This document shows positions 25,075 to 34,333 of a stretch of 64,000 bases of DNA, in pieces (the stretch's first letter is position 1; each line of letters opens with the position of its first letter). The notes under the pieces were generated by a model that had not been told where the DNA came from, did not search any database, and worked only from the letters and a program-made list of their open reading frames with translations. The stretch is from Pseudoglutamicibacter albus (lineage in GTDB: Bacteria; Actinomycetota; Actinomycetes; Actinomycetales; Micrococcaceae). The stretch lies in NCBI RefSeq assembly GCF_022346425.1, contig NZ_JAKRCW010000007.1:50344-114343 (forward strand), read 5' to 3'. A program made the translations under genes and the position numbers.

Positions 25075-26508
25075 TTATAGCGGCGGGTTCTTTGGCGGCT
25101 GGGTTTCCAACCCTAGGAGCGCGTTTTCGACTACTTCGGTCAGTGCCGGGTGGATCCAATAGGGTGCCCGCGCCATCGTGTATGCGTCGGTTCCCAGCGT
25201 CATCGCTTGGATGAGCGGCTGGATCAGTGTTGGGGCCTGCTCCCCCATGATGAAAGCACCGAGGATCTTGCCCGTTGATTTCTCGGCGATGAGTTTCACG
25301 AGGCCTTCCTCATCTTCGAGTGCCCACCCGTAGGCGACGTCCCCGTAACGCTGGGTGTAGGCGATGACGTCGTTGGCGTCGCGGCCTTGGTCTTCCGCGG
25401 CACGGATCGCTTGAGCCTCAGTGAGACCTGCGGAGGCAACCTGCGGGTTGGAAAACACTGCGGAGGCGATGACGCTGTGGTCTACTGCACGCAGCTGTTT
25501 CGGGTTTTCCATGTTGTGGGAGACCACGCGGGCTTCGCGGTTAGCGACGTGTTTGAGCATGGCGTGGTTGGTGACGTCGCCAAGCGCCCACACGCCTTCT
25601 AGCGGTTTACCGTTAGAGAGCACCCGCATGTATTCGTCGGTTTGGATGAACCCTGATTCATCGGTGTCGAGTCCTGCGGCGTGAGCGTCAATCGTGTCAG
25701 AGTTCGGGACGCGGCCGGTGGCCATGAGCACGATGTCTGCGTTGAGGGTGAGTTTTTCATCGCCGCGGGTGAATTCTGCGGCGAGTTCGGCATCTCCGCC
25801 CACGCCGATGCGTTTGATGTCCCAGCCGCGGTGGATGTCCCAGCGCCGTAGGGCGGCCTGTGTGAAGGCATCGGCGATTTCGTCATCGAAGTGTTTGAGT
25901 AGTTGTTCGCCGCGCACCACTTGGGTGACTTCAACGCCCAGCCCGTGGAAGATCGCGGCGAACTCCGCGGCAATGACCCCGCCTCCGACGATCACCATGG
26001 TGCGTGGGAGGCGTTCGATGCGCATGATCGTATCCGAGGTGTGTACACCTTTGAGGTCCATGCCGCGCACCGATGGTAGTGAGGGGCGGGAGCCGTTGGC
26101 GAGCACCACGTGGTCTGCGCTGATCTTTTTGCCGGAATCGGTCACGAGTTTGTGCGGGTTCACGAGGCGAGCGTTCTCCTCGTAGAGGTCCACGTTCTCA
26201 AGCTCTTCGGCACGGTATTTACGACCGGCTTCTGAGATCGGGTCGATGCGGCCGAAGATCCGGTCACGGATTTTCGCCCAGTGCACGGCGTCGACGTGCA
26301 TGTCGATGCCGAGCTTACGGAGGTGTTCGGTTTCGGCGGCCAGTGTTGAGGGCACCACGAACATTTTCGTGGGGATGCATCCTTTGTTGAGGCAGGTTCC
26401 CCCGAAGACCCCGCCGTCGATGATGGCAACTTTCTTGTTGTCCCAGAACGGGGTCACAAGCGAGTTACCTGAGCCGGAACCGACGATCACCAAATCGTAA
26501 TGAGTCAT
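25075..26508 (-). CDS. mtr: Mycothione reductase
   Basis: A 477-residue FAD enzyme that uses NADPH to reduce mycothiol disulfide, the actinobacterial counterpart of glutathione reductase. The N-terminal FAD motif VGSGSGNSL replaces the usual GxGxxG spacing in the way typical of mycothione reductases. The redox pair is Cys39 and Cys44 in GGTCLNKGCIPTKM. The NADPH domain has VIVGGGVIAAEFAAIFHGLG. The C-terminal interface has PYWIHPALTEVVENALL with the catalytic His. ATG 26508 (MTHYDLVIVGSG) fits the family start; the in-frame extension to 26538 adds only acidic residues. It confirms that the host makes mycothiol. Confidence 0.92.
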   Translation of the reverse strand: MTHYDLVIVGSGSGNSLVTPFWDNKKVAIIDGGVFGGTCLNKGCIPTKMFVVPSTLAAETEHLRKLGIDMHVDAVHWAKIRDRIFGRIDPISEAGRKYRAEELENVDLYEENARLVNPHKLVTDSGKKISADHVVLANGSRPSLPSVRGMDLKGVHTSDTIMRIERLPRTMVIVGGGVIAAEFAAIFHGLGVEVTQVVRGEQLLKHFDDEIADAFTQAALRRWDIHRGWDIKRIGVGGDAELAAEFTRGDEKLTLNADIVLMATGRVPNSDTIDAHAAGLDTDESGFIQTDEYMRVLSNGKPLEGVWALGDVTNHAMLKHVANREARVVSHNMENPKQLRAVDHSVIASAVFSNPQVASAGLTEAQAIRAAEDQGRDANDVIAYTQRYGDVAYGWALEDEEGLVKLIAEKSTGKILGAFIMGEQAPTLIQPLIQAMTLGTDAYTMARAPYWIHPALTEVVENALLGLETQPPKNPPL

Positions 26509-26557
26509 GCCTTCATCTTCGCATGGAGGGCCAGTCATGTTCGCATGCGGGCCGCTA

Positions 26558-26605
26558 CTGTGGCGCAGCCTCGGTCCCTTTCCTAGGGCCGAGGCTGCGC
26601 CACAG
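26558..26605 (-). terminator. Terminator hairpin after pyruvate carboxylase
   Basis: A perfect 17-bp stem (26558-26574 with 26589-26605) encloses a 14-base loop, directly after the pyc stop. No T-tract follows on the minus strand, but stem length and position are clear. Confidence 0.75.
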
Positions 26606-26615
26606 CGTTGGGTGT

Positions 26616-29600
26616 TTAGTCGCGTTCGAATTCGACGATGAGGTCGCCGCCGTTGACTTGCCCGGTCCCGTCGATCAGTACGCGGCGGACTACCCCACCG
26701 GTCGGTGAGGTGATCGCAGCTTCCATCTTCATTGCTTCGATGGTTGCTACGCGGCCGCCGCGGTCCACGGTATCGCCTGGTTTGACGCGAACGGTGACTG
26801 CACCTGCGAATGGTGCGGCCACGTGCGCCGGGTTGTCGGGGTCGGCCTTTTCGGCTTGTTCGGCCCGAGCCTCAACCGAGCGGTCACGAACTTGAATGTT
26901 GCGTGATTGGCCGTTGAGTCGGCAGTGAACGGTCCGCATGCCGTGTTCATCGGCTGGCGAGATCGCTTCGATGCTTGCCAGCAGGCGCACACCTTCTTCA
27001 AGCGGGATGAGTGATTCTTCGCCGCGTTCCGGGCCATAGAGCCAGTCGCGGGTTTCGAGCACGGAGAGGTCGCCGAACTCTTCTTGCTTCTGCTTGAATT
27101 CCTTGGTTGGCGCGGGGAAGAGCAAACGGTTGAGGGTCTCCCGAACGGTCTCATCCTCGCCTTTGAGGGCTTCGGCATCCTCAGCATCCAGCGGCACCAC
27201 GGAGACGTCTTTCGCACCCGCGGCGAGCGCTTTGCTGCGGAATGGTTCTGGCCAGCCTCCTGCTGGTGTCCCGAGTTCTCCGGAGAGGAATCCGACCACG
27301 GATGCTGGCAGGTCGATCAGTGTTGGGTCTTGCTCGAAATCGGCTGGGTCGACGTTGGCGCCTACGAGCGCGAGCGCGAGATCGCCCACAACCTTGGAGG
27401 ATGGGGTGACCTTGATGAGGTGGCCGAGGATCTTGTCAACTGCCGCGTAGGCTTCTTCGATTTTTTCGAACCGGTCAGCCAGCCCCAGTGAGATCGCTTG
27501 TTGCCTGAGGTTGGAGAGTTGTCCGCCGGGGATTTCGTGGCGGTAGACTCGCCCGGTTGGTGAGCTGAGTCCGGATTCGAATGGTGCATAGACCTGGCGT
27601 AGTGCCTCCCAGTATGGTTCAAGGTCGGATGCCGCGGTCATGGACAGCCCGGTTTCGTGGTCGGTGTTGTCGGTTGCGGCGATGAGCGCGGACATGGATG
27701 GCTGGGATGTGGTGCCTGCCATCGCCGCGGATGCGACGTCCACGGCGTCGACGCCAGCTTGTGCGGCAGCGAGCAGGGTTGCTAGTTGGCCGCCTGCGGT
27801 GTCGTGGGTGTGGAGGTGGACTGGTAGGTCGAAGCGTTCCCGTAGTGCTGTCACGAGTCGGGTTGCTGCGGCTGGGCGCAGCAGGCCTGCCATGTCTTTG
27901 ATTGCGAGGATGTGCGCGCCGGCGTCGACCATTTTTTGGGCGAGTTCGAGGTAGTACTCGAGCGTGTAGAGCTTCTCTTCAGGGTCGAGCAGGTTGCCGG
28001 TGTAGCAGAGTGCGGCTTCTGCCACGGCGGTCCCGGTTTTGCGTACAGCGGCGATGGCCGGGGTGATTTGGTCGATGTCGTTGAGGGCGTCGAAGATACG
28101 GAAGATGTCCACGCCGGCTTTCGCGGCTTGTTCGACGAACGCTTCAGTGACTTCTTGCGGGTATGGGGTGTAGCCGACCGTGTTGCGGCCGCGCAGCAGC
28201 ATCTGGATTGGAATGTTCGGTACTGCGGCGCGGAGGAGTTCGAGGCGTTTCCAGGGATCTTCACCCAGGAAGCGCAACGCGACGTCGTAGGTTGCCCCGC
28301 CCCACGCTTCGATCGAGAGTAGTTGTGGGAGGGTGTGGGCTACCGCGGGTGCTGCGGCGAGCAGGTCGCGGGTGCGTACGCGGGTTGCCAACAGCGATTG
28401 GTGTGCGTCGCGGAAGGTCGTGTCTGTTACGGCTAGGCCTGTGCGCGCGCGTAGGGCCTGAGCGAAACCTTCAGGGCCTTGCTCATCGAGCACTTGTTTC
28501 CAACCGTCGGCTGGTGCTGGACCGCTGGCGGTGTCGAATGGGGATGCTTCCGGGTCGTTGAGGGTGTGGCCCGGGTAGGCGGGTAGTTTGAGTGCGGGGT
28601 TGATGATGTCGGGGCGTGGACCGTGGGGCTGGTTCACGGTGACGTCTGCGAGGTAGGCCAGTGCTTTGGTTCCGCGGTCGCGGCTTGGCTGAATGTCGGT
28701 CAGGTCTGGGTGGCTGTCGAGGAAGTCGGTTGCGACAGGCCCGGCCTGGAATTCGGGGTGGCTCAGCACGTTTTTGATGAACGGGATGTTGGTCGCCACG
28801 CCGCGGATGCGGAATTCGTCGAGTGCGCGGAGGGCGCGACGGATCGCGATGTCGTAGGTCGCCCCGCGGGTCGATAGTTTCACGAGCAGTGAGTCGAAGT
28901 GTGGCGAGATTTCGGCGCCCGCATAGATGGTGCCGCCATCGAGGCGTACACCGGTGCCGCCTGCGGAACGGTATGCGGCGATGGTTCCTACGTCGGGGCG
29001 GAAGCCTTGGGCTGGGTCTTCGGTGGTGATGCGGCACTGCACCGCGGCTCCCCGCGGCTGGATCGTGTCTTGGCTCAGGCCGAGGTCGGCGAGGGTCTGA
29101 CCCATCGCGATGCGCAGCTGAGCTGCGACGAGGTCGACGTCGGTGATTTCTTCGGTGATGGTGTGTTCAACCTGGATGCGTGGGTTCATCTCGATGAACA
29201 CGTATTCGTTGGCGCGTTCGCCTTCGGTGTCGAGCAGGAATTCGACGGTTCCCGCGTTGCGGTAGCCCACGGCCTTCGCGAACTTCACGGCGTCTTTGAG
29301 GATCGATTCGCGCACCTTTGGGTCGAGGTCTCGCGCCGGAGCTACTTCAACAACCTTTTGGTGGCGGCGCTGAACCGAGCAGTCACGTTCGTAGAGGTGA
29401 ATCGTGTTGCCTTCACCGTCGGCAAGGATTTGGACTTCGATGTGGCGGGGCTTCAGCACAGCCTGTTCGAGGTAGACGTTGCCGTCACCAAACGCGGTTG
29501 CGGCTTCGTTCGATGCGGCTTCGAGGGCGTCACGGAGGTCTTCGATTTTCTCAACGCGACGCATGCCGCGGCCACCGCCGCCCGCGACGGCTTTGACGAA

Positions 29601-30071
29601 GATCGGGAAGCCGATTGTCTCGGCCTGGCTGAGTAGGTGGTCGATGTCTTCTGACGGGTCGGTCGAGGCGAGCGTTGGGATGCCGGCTTGCTTGGCGGCG
29701 TTGATCGCAGCGACTTTGTTGCCGGCAAGTTCAAGAACTTCGGCTGGCGGCCCTACGAAGGTCAAACCTTCTTCGGCAGCGCGGCGAGCAAGGTCCGGGT
29801 TCTCGGACAAGAACCCGTAACCTGGGTAAATAAAGTCCGCTCCGGAGGACTTCGCTACTCGGATGATCTCTTCAACATCGAGGTAGGCACGCAACGGGCG
29901 GCCTTCTTCGCCGATGCGGTAGGCCTCATCGGCTTTCTGCCGGTGAATGGATTTACGGTCTTCCCACGGATATACGGCTACGGTGTCCATCCCTAGTTCA
30001 ACGACGGCTCGGAACGCGCGGATCGCGATCTCACCACGATTAGCGACCAACACTTTGCTTTTCTGCTTCAC
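26616..30071 (-). CDS. pyc: Pyruvate carboxylase
   Basis: A biotin enzyme that carboxylates pyruvate to oxaloacetate and refills the TCA cycle. The 1151 residues hold the biotin carboxylase domain (about 5-455, with KAVAGGGGRGMRRV and EMNPRIQVEHTITEE), the carboxyltransferase domain (about 530-800, TDTTFRDAHQSLLATRVRT and HTHDTAGG), the allosteric/tetramerisation region, and a C-terminal biotinyl domain with EAMKMEAAI, whose Lys carries biotin. All parts are in one chain, as in the alpha4 form. GTG 30071 is seven bases from AAGGAGG; a TTG at 30077 is too close. The upstream region to the divergent ParA gene (30072-30564) carries a short tandem repeat and no further gene. Confidence 0.98.
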   Translation of the reverse strand: MKQKSKVLVANRGEIAIRAFRAVVELGMDTVAVYPWEDRKSIHRQKADEAYRIGEEGRPLRAYLDVEEIIRVAKSSGADFIYPGYGFLSENPDLARRAAEEGLTFVGPPAEVLELAGNKVAAINAAKQAGIPTLASTDPSEDIDHLLSQAETIGFPIFVKAVAGGGGRGMRRVEKIEDLRDALEAASNEAATAFGDGNVYLEQAVLKPRHIEVQILADGEGNTIHLYERDCSVQRRHQKVVEVAPARDLDPKVRESILKDAVKFAKAVGYRNAGTVEFLLDTEGERANEYVFIEMNPRIQVEHTITEEITDVDLVAAQLRIAMGQTLADLGLSQDTIQPRGAAVQCRITTEDPAQGFRPDVGTIAAYRSAGGTGVRLDGGTIYAGAEISPHFDSLLVKLSTRGATYDIAIRRALRALDEFRIRGVATNIPFIKNVLSHPEFQAGPVATDFLDSHPDLTDIQPSRDRGTKALAYLADVTVNQPHGPRPDIINPALKLPAYPGHTLNDPEASPFDTASGPAPADGWKQVLDEQGPEGFAQALRARTGLAVTDTTFRDAHQSLLATRVRTRDLLAAAPAVAHTLPQLLSIEAWGGATYDVALRFLGEDPWKRLELLRAAVPNIPIQMLLRGRNTVGYTPYPQEVTEAFVEQAAKAGVDIFRIFDALNDIDQITPAIAAVRKTGTAVAEAALCYTGNLLDPEEKLYTLEYYLELAQKMVDAGAHILAIKDMAGLLRPAAATRLVTALRERFDLPVHLHTHDTAGGQLATLLAAAQAGVDAVDVASAAMAGTTSQPSMSALIAATDNTDHETGLSMTAASDLEPYWEALRQVYAPFESGLSSPTGRVYRHEIPGGQLSNLRQQAISLGLADRFEKIEEAYAAVDKILGHLIKVTPSSKVVGDLALALVGANVDPADFEQDPTLIDLPASVVGFLSGELGTPAGGWPEPFRSKALAAGAKDVSVVPLDAEDAEALKGEDETVRETLNRLLFPAPTKEFKQKQEEFGDLSVLETRDWLYGPERGEESLIPLEEGVRLLASIEAISPADEHGMRTVHCRLNGQSRNIQVRDRSVEARAEQAEKADPDNPAHVAAPFAGAVTVRVKPGDTVDRGGRVATIEAMKMEAAITSPTGGVVRRVLIDGTGQVNGGDLIVEFERD

Positions 30072-30252
30072 AGCCAAGCCTCCTTGTATCTAGGCCACAC
30101 TGGTGCAGCCGTCTTGCTCGAAGAAAACGTATCTCTGCTGGAGAGGTAGCGTCCGTGGACATATATCCAGATGGCAACATCTTATATAGATTCCTGAAAT
30201 ATCCTGGCTCGGGTTCACATAAGCGCTCGATGTTACGGGGCCAGCCTCGGTT

Positions 30253-30302
30253 CCGTGCCCTATCCCGGGGCCCTACCCCGTGCCTTATCCCGGGCCCTGC
30301 CA
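30253..30302. repeat. Two near-identical 25-bp tandem repeats in the pyc-parA intergenic region
   Basis: Units at 30253-30277 and 30278-30302 share CCGTGCC, TATCCCG and GGGCCCT with small differences. They lie about 180 bases upstream of pyc. The rest of the 493-base gap shows no coding or RNA gene that I can support. Confidence 0.6.
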
Positions 30303-30564
30303 CGGGGTGCGGACACCGGCGATGCAACGAGCTTCGCCACCGAACACAACGGATCGAAAAAACCTTCCGGAACACAGCGGGAATCAACCCGAGGCTTAGA
30401 ACCCTATTAGATATGATGTGAACAGTGTGTTGCGCATACAGGCTGGCGTGGATCTGCAGGGTTTCCCTGCGGTTGCCCGGCTCGAATACATCGTGGCGGT
30501 AGCCTAGTGAGCGCAACATAACTGCGTGCTTCATGGTTCCGTCTCATCAAGGATGTGTTTGCTT

Positions 30565-31431
30565 GTGCAGATCATCAGCGTGTCTTCGCTGAAGGGAGGC
30601 GTCGGTAAGACCTCCGTCACCTTGGGTTTGGCTTCTGCCGCTCTCGCCGCTGGAGTTCGTACCCTGGTTGTTGATCTTGATCCTCACGCGGACGCATCGA
30701 CTGGTTTGGGTGTTTCGCCCAACGCGACGGAACCGATCGGTGAGCTGTTGAAGTCCCCGAGGAAGGCTTCGATCGATTCGGATCCCGCACCTTCCGCGTG
30801 GACCGCGCGCGAGCAAGCCAACGGCAACCCGAACGCGGTTTTGGATGTTCTGCCAGGGTCTGCGATGACCGGCTACTATGACCGCCCAGACATCCGCACG
30901 CGCGATCTGAAGCGTCTTCAGCGTGTACTCGAGGGCGCGGAAAAGCATTATGACCTCGTGTTGATTGACTGCCCACCTTCACTGTCCGGGTTGACCCGGA
31001 TGGCGTGGTACACCTCCGATGGTGTGCTCTTGGTGGCCGAACCGGCGCTGTTCTCTGTTGCGGGCACCGAGCGCGCACTACGTGCACTGAAGCTGTTCCG
31101 TGACGAGTTCCATACCACGATCGACACCTACGGCGTGATCGCGAACCGTTACCGTCGTGACTCCTCGGAGCATGCGTTCCGCTTGAACGAGCTTTCCGTG
31201 ATGTTCGGCGAAGGCTTGGTTCAGCCTCCGATCCCGGAGACCCCGAACTGGCAGCAGATTCAGGGGGCCGCTTATGCGGTTCATCATTGGCCGGGAAGTG
31301 CTGCACGTGACACGGCCGGGGCCTTCGAGGAAGCGTTGCGCACTATCGCACCGGATTTGCCGCAGCTGAAGGAAGAGAAGAAGAAAAGGAACGCTAGCCG
31401 CCGCGGTAGTGGACGCCGCAGCCGCCGCTAA
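30565..31431 (+). CDS. ParA-family (MinD/Soj-like) ATPase
   Basis: A 288-residue ATPase with a deviant Walker A KGGVGKTSVT in which the first Lys signs the ParA/MinD class, the A' motif VLIDCPPSLSG and DLDPHADASTGLG. The C-terminal tail is strongly basic (KKKRNASRRGSGRRSRR), likely to bind DNA or an acidic surface. No ParB-like gene is next to it, so it is unlikely to be the chromosomal ParA. A similar gene accompanies the garA-merR cluster in related actinobacteria. GTG 30565 (VQIISVSSLKGG) follows AAGGA and matches the usual start of this family. It is convergent with the merR gene. Confidence 0.85.
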   Translation: MQIISVSSLKGGVGKTSVTLGLASAALAAGVRTLVVDLDPHADASTGLGVSPNATEPIGELLKSPRKASIDSDPAPSAWTAREQANGNPNAVLDVLPGSAMTGYYDRPDIRTRDLKRLQRVLEGAEKHYDLVLIDCPPSLSGLTRMAWYTSDGVLLVAEPALFSVAGTERALRALKLFRDEFHTTIDTYGVIANRYRRDSSEHAFRLNELSVMFGEGLVQPPIPETPNWQQIQGAAYAVHHWPGSAARDTAGAFEEALRTIAPDLPQLKEEKKKRNASRRGSGRRSRR

Positions 31432-31562
31432 GATACTCGGCCGCGCGGCTGCCACCCTTATCACTCCTGCCATACAGTTCCCGCCACATAGCTTCCGCCA
31501 ACACCTTCTCCGCTGGAGGGTTCTCTCCCGCACATAGGATCTCTTGACTTAGAAACGTGCAT

Positions 31563-31614
31563 TAAACGGCTGTGGGGCTGAGACGACAATTCGTCTCAGC
31601 CCCACATCCGTTTA
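31563..31614. terminator. Strong bidirectional terminator between parA-like and merR genes
   Basis: A perfect 16-bp stem (31571-31586 with 31591-31606) and loop CAAT are extended by AAACGG/CCGTTT arms around a small bulge. TTTAA flanks it on both sides. It serves the convergent genes ending at 31431 and 31687. Confidence 0.9.
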
Positions 31615-31686
31615 AGTTCTGTTTCTGCCTTACCTGTGGCAGGGTAGGCCAGTTAGGCTACGTGGCTAGTCCGCTGGGGTATCTGT

Positions 31687-32277
31687 TCAGGAGGCAGACT
31701 TGCGTGCCCGGTGGCGTGCGAGTTCGTCCTCTGGGTGTGCAACGGGTGTTGGGTTGTCTTCGTTGCGCGCATAATCAACCGGTAGCTCGGAGATCGAGGA
31801 TTCAACTTCGCGCCACACTCGCCCCACAGCGATACCGAAGACGCCTTGGCCGCCCTGGACCAAGTCGATCACTTCGTCAGCCGAGGTGCATTCATAAACC
31901 GATGCGCCATCGGACATAAGGGTGATCTGCGCGAGGTCGTCTACCCCGCGTTCACGCAGGGTCGCGACTGCAGTGCGGATCTGTTGGAGGGACACGCCGG
32001 TATCCAGCAGGCGCTTCACAACCTTGAGAACGAGCACATCGCGGAAGCTGTAGAGCCGTTGCGAGCCGGATCCTGCGGCGGTCTGCACGGTTGGTTCAAC
32101 AAGCCCGGTGCGAGCCCAATAGTCCAGCTGGCGGTACGTGATTCCAGCAGCTTTGCATGCGGTAGGTCCGCGGTACCCCGCAGCTTCATCTAACACAGGG
32201 AGGTCGTCATCGAACAGCATTCCCTGGCTTCCGGGCGCCACATGGCCTACATCCGGGTGGTCTACGTCGCGAGTCAC
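31687..32277 (-). CDS. MerR-family transcriptional regulator (Rv1830-like)
   Basis: A 196-residue regulator. The winged helix begins at GYRGPTACKAAGITYRQLDY and continues through YSFRDVLVLKVVKRLLDTGVS, the usual MerR DNA-binding order. The C-terminal half lacks Cys ligands, so it is not a metal sensor; it carries a small domain with YECTSADEVIDLV. It closes the cluster garA, ftsR-like merR, DUF151 protein, merR that is conserved in mycobacteria (Rv1827-Rv1830). GTG 32277 is preceded by AAGGAGA at a good distance. A TTG 21 bases upstream lies on the wrong side of that site. Confidence 0.88.
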   Translation of the reverse strand: MTRDVDHPDVGHVAPGSQGMLFDDDLPVLDEAAGYRGPTACKAAGITYRQLDYWARTGLVEPTVQTAAGSGSQRLYSFRDVLVLKVVKRLLDTGVSLQQIRTAVATLRERGVDDLAQITLMSDGASVYECTSADEVIDLVQGGQGVFGIAVGRVWREVESSISELPVDYARNEDNPTPVAHPEDELARHRARKSAS

Positions 32278-32478
32278 GTACGCTCTCCTTGCGTTCAAAT
32301 CTTCGAGAACTGGGTCGGCTCTAAACCTTGCAGTTCTCGGATGCGAGTGATGTGAGACAACAAGGTCGTAAAGAGGAGACTCTTCTAGTTAAGAAACTAG
32401 GCCGAATAAGCCCCGTGGTCAAAGACCTTCATGTTTAACTTGAAGGCGTGTCGCGTTCAATCTCTAAAAGCTGACGGG

Positions 32479-32973
32479 TCAATCCTTGAAATCCGAAGGG
32501 TCGAGGCCTTCCAAGAATTCTTTGAATTCCTCAACTTGAGCCTCAGTTGCGCCGGGGTCTTCGTCCACAGGGCGCACTACGCCTACATGATCCAGAAGCT
32601 CGCTCGTGATCAGGATCGGCACGTCCAGCTGCAACCCTAGTATCACGGCGTCGGATGCGCGGGAGTCCACTTCACGGCCGTTGTCGAGGTCGATCCGGGC
32701 GTGGAAGGTCATGTCGTCCACGTCCACTATCCGCACACGCAAGATGTTGGCATCCAGGGCATCGACTATGTCCAGCAGGAGGTCGTGCGTGAGGGGGCGT
32801 TTGGCGGGGCTTCCATCCAATAAGTTGGAGATCACCGCGAATTCAGCTGAGCCGATCCACAACGGAAACACCCGGTCCCCAGTGATTTCATGCATCACCA
32901 CAACGGGTTGCTGCGAAGGCAACTCGATCAACGCGTTCTCTACAGAAACGGCTCGATAACCTTCTAACGTCAC
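32479..32973 (-). CDS. Bifunctional nuclease family protein (DUF151)
   Basis: A 164-residue protein of the bifunctional nuclease/DUF151 family. Typical strands are VVVMHEITGDRVFPLWIGSAEF and RPLTHDLLLDIVDALDANILRVRIVDV, then ASDAVILGLQLDVPILI. Plant members cut RNA and DNA; the role in bacteria is unknown. The acidic tail (EFKEFLEGLDPSDF) is common in actinobacterial versions. GTG 32973 follows GGGAGTG. The gene lies between two merR genes, 26 bases from the upstream one, in the same order as Rv1828-Rv1830. The 200-base gap to the next merR gene holds no feature I can name. Confidence 0.85.
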   Translation of the reverse strand: MTLEGYRAVSVENALIELPSQQPVVVMHEITGDRVFPLWIGSAEFAVISNLLDGSPAKRPLTHDLLLDIVDALDANILRVRIVDVDDMTFHARIDLDNGREVDSRASDAVILGLQLDVPILITSELLDHVGVVRPVDEDPGATEAQVEEFKEFLEGLDPSDFKD

Positions 32974-32999
32974 AGAAACACTCCCTGGTTGGGCGTTCT

Positions 33000-33800
33000 C
33001 TAGCGGTCGAAATGGTCGATGCGGCTGTGCAGCATCGCGCGGTGAAGCACTGATAGCGCCTCGGCCATCGTCTCGGCTTGGTCAGCGGCGCGCGCGGAGG
33101 AGGTCGAGTCGCGGCGCGGATGCGATGAAGTCACGACTGATTCGATGAGTGCGGCTTCTCGTTCCGCGGCGGTACGGACCAGGCGCAGGTGGCGCGGCTG
33201 AACACCGTACTCGGCTAGACGCAACGCGGCAATGACGCTCTGTAAGGCGTTCGAGCCGAAGAGTTCATCCTCACCGGCGGCGATCATGCCAAGCTCAACC
33301 AGCTCATCGACGAAAGCGACCGATGCTCCTGCACGGCCAGCCAACTCGGCGCGCGTGAGCGGGCGCACGTGGCCTGCGATCTGTTCGGCTTCCACCTCAT
33401 CAAGTACGCGTGGAGCGATCGTAGTTCCGCCAGGCAGAGCTTGCGGGTTCTCCCCCGCATCGACCGCATCGAGGTGTTCTTTGATGACCTTCAACGGAAG
33501 GTACTGATCCCTCTGTAGCGCGAGGATAAACCGCAGACGTTCAACATCCGAGGAGGTGTACTTGCGGTACCCGGCTGCGGTGCGGGCCGGGGTGATGAGG
33601 CCTTTTTCTTCGAGGAAGCGAATCTTCGAGGCCGTCACTGCCGGGAAATCATCTTGCAGGATGGCTAGGACATCGCCGATGTTCTTGACGCCTTTACGCG
33701 GTGCGCACGCAGGTTCTCGGCTCGGGCCGGTAGCCGGCGCCGCTGCCGCGGCAGCCGAGCTTCGACCCAAAACTACGTCAAGGCTTCTGTGTCTTGTCAC
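33000..33800 (-). CDS. ftsR: MerR-family regulator, FtsR/Rv1828-like
   Basis: A 266-residue regulator. After a poorly conserved Ala/Pro-rich N-terminus, the MerR domain reads IGDVLAILQDDFPAVTASKIRFLEEKGLI then AGYRKYTSSDVERLRFILALQRD. The C-terminal half is helical (ELVELGMIAAGEDELFGSNALQ, EREAALIESVV) and is the dimer/effector part. In Corynebacterium glutamicum the homologous FtsR activates ftsZ transcription. GTG 33800 overlaps the garA stop by four bases (GTGA), so it is coupled to garA. The direct link to cell division here is inferred from homology. Confidence 0.83.
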   Translation of the reverse strand: MTRHRSLDVVLGRSSAAAAAAPATGPSREPACAPRKGVKNIGDVLAILQDDFPAVTASKIRFLEEKGLITPARTAAGYRKYTSSDVERLRFILALQRDQYLPLKVIKEHLDAVDAGENPQALPGGTTIAPRVLDEVEAEQIAGHVRPLTRAELAGRAGASVAFVDELVELGMIAAGEDELFGSNALQSVIAALRLAEYGVQPRHLRLVRTAAEREAALIESVVTSSHPRRDSTSSARAADQAETMAEALSVLHRAMLHSRIDHFDR

Positions 33801-34249
33801 TGCTCTGGAAGTGGCTGGTAGAACTTCAAGACATACTTACCGATGCGCACCTCGCTACCGGAACGCAGCTCTACTTCGTCAACGCGGTCGCCGTTGACGT
33901 AGGTGCCGTTGAGGCTCGAGGAGTCAACCACACGGAACACGCGGCCTTCCCGGCGGAATTCGGCGTGCTTGCGGGACACGGTGACATCGTCGAGGAAAAT
34001 GTCTGAATCCGGACGGCGTCCTACCGTGGTCACGTCCTTATCCAGCAGGAAGCGTGCGCCTTTGACTTCACCCTCGTTGGAGAGCAGTAGCGCTGAATCC
34101 TGTGGAAGAGCCGTTACTGCACGGCGTTCTTCTTCAGACAAACGGTATTTTGCAATGACCTCGTCGCTGACTGGTGGCAGGGCGACTGAGGTTGTCTGGG
34201 TGGAGGGTTCCACGCCATATCCGCGGCCATCCGCTTGGCCCTGAGTCAT
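33797..34249 (-). CDS. garA: FHA-domain metabolic regulator GarA/OdhI
   Basis: A 150-residue protein. The N-terminal tail has the phospho-acceptor pair in QTTSV (Thr19, Thr20), followed by the FHA domain (about 65-140): GRRPDSDIFLDDVTVSRKHAEF and SSLNGTYVNGDRV. In this family unphosphorylated GarA inhibits 2-oxoglutarate dehydrogenase and acts on glutamate metabolism; phosphorylation of the tail by a PknB/PknG-type kinase makes it bind its own FHA domain and switches it off. ATG 34249 has AAGGAG five bases upstream. The reading frame upstream lacks a ribosome site. The PASTA kinase in this window is one possible regulator, by inference. Confidence 0.94.
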   Translation of the reverse strand: MTQGQADGRGYGVEPSTQTTSVALPPVSDEVIAKYRLSEEERRAVTALPQDSALLLSNEGEVKGARFLLDKDVTTVGRRPDSDIFLDDVTVSRKHAEFRREGRVFRVVDSSSLNGTYVNGDRVDEVELRSGSEVRIGKYVLKFYQPLPEQ

Positions 34250-34333
34250 GACCACTCCTTCACTCGTGTTAACAACTGTCACAACCTTATCGCATGCTGA
34301 GCGTTTGCTTTGACCCAACTATCTTTCACAGCG

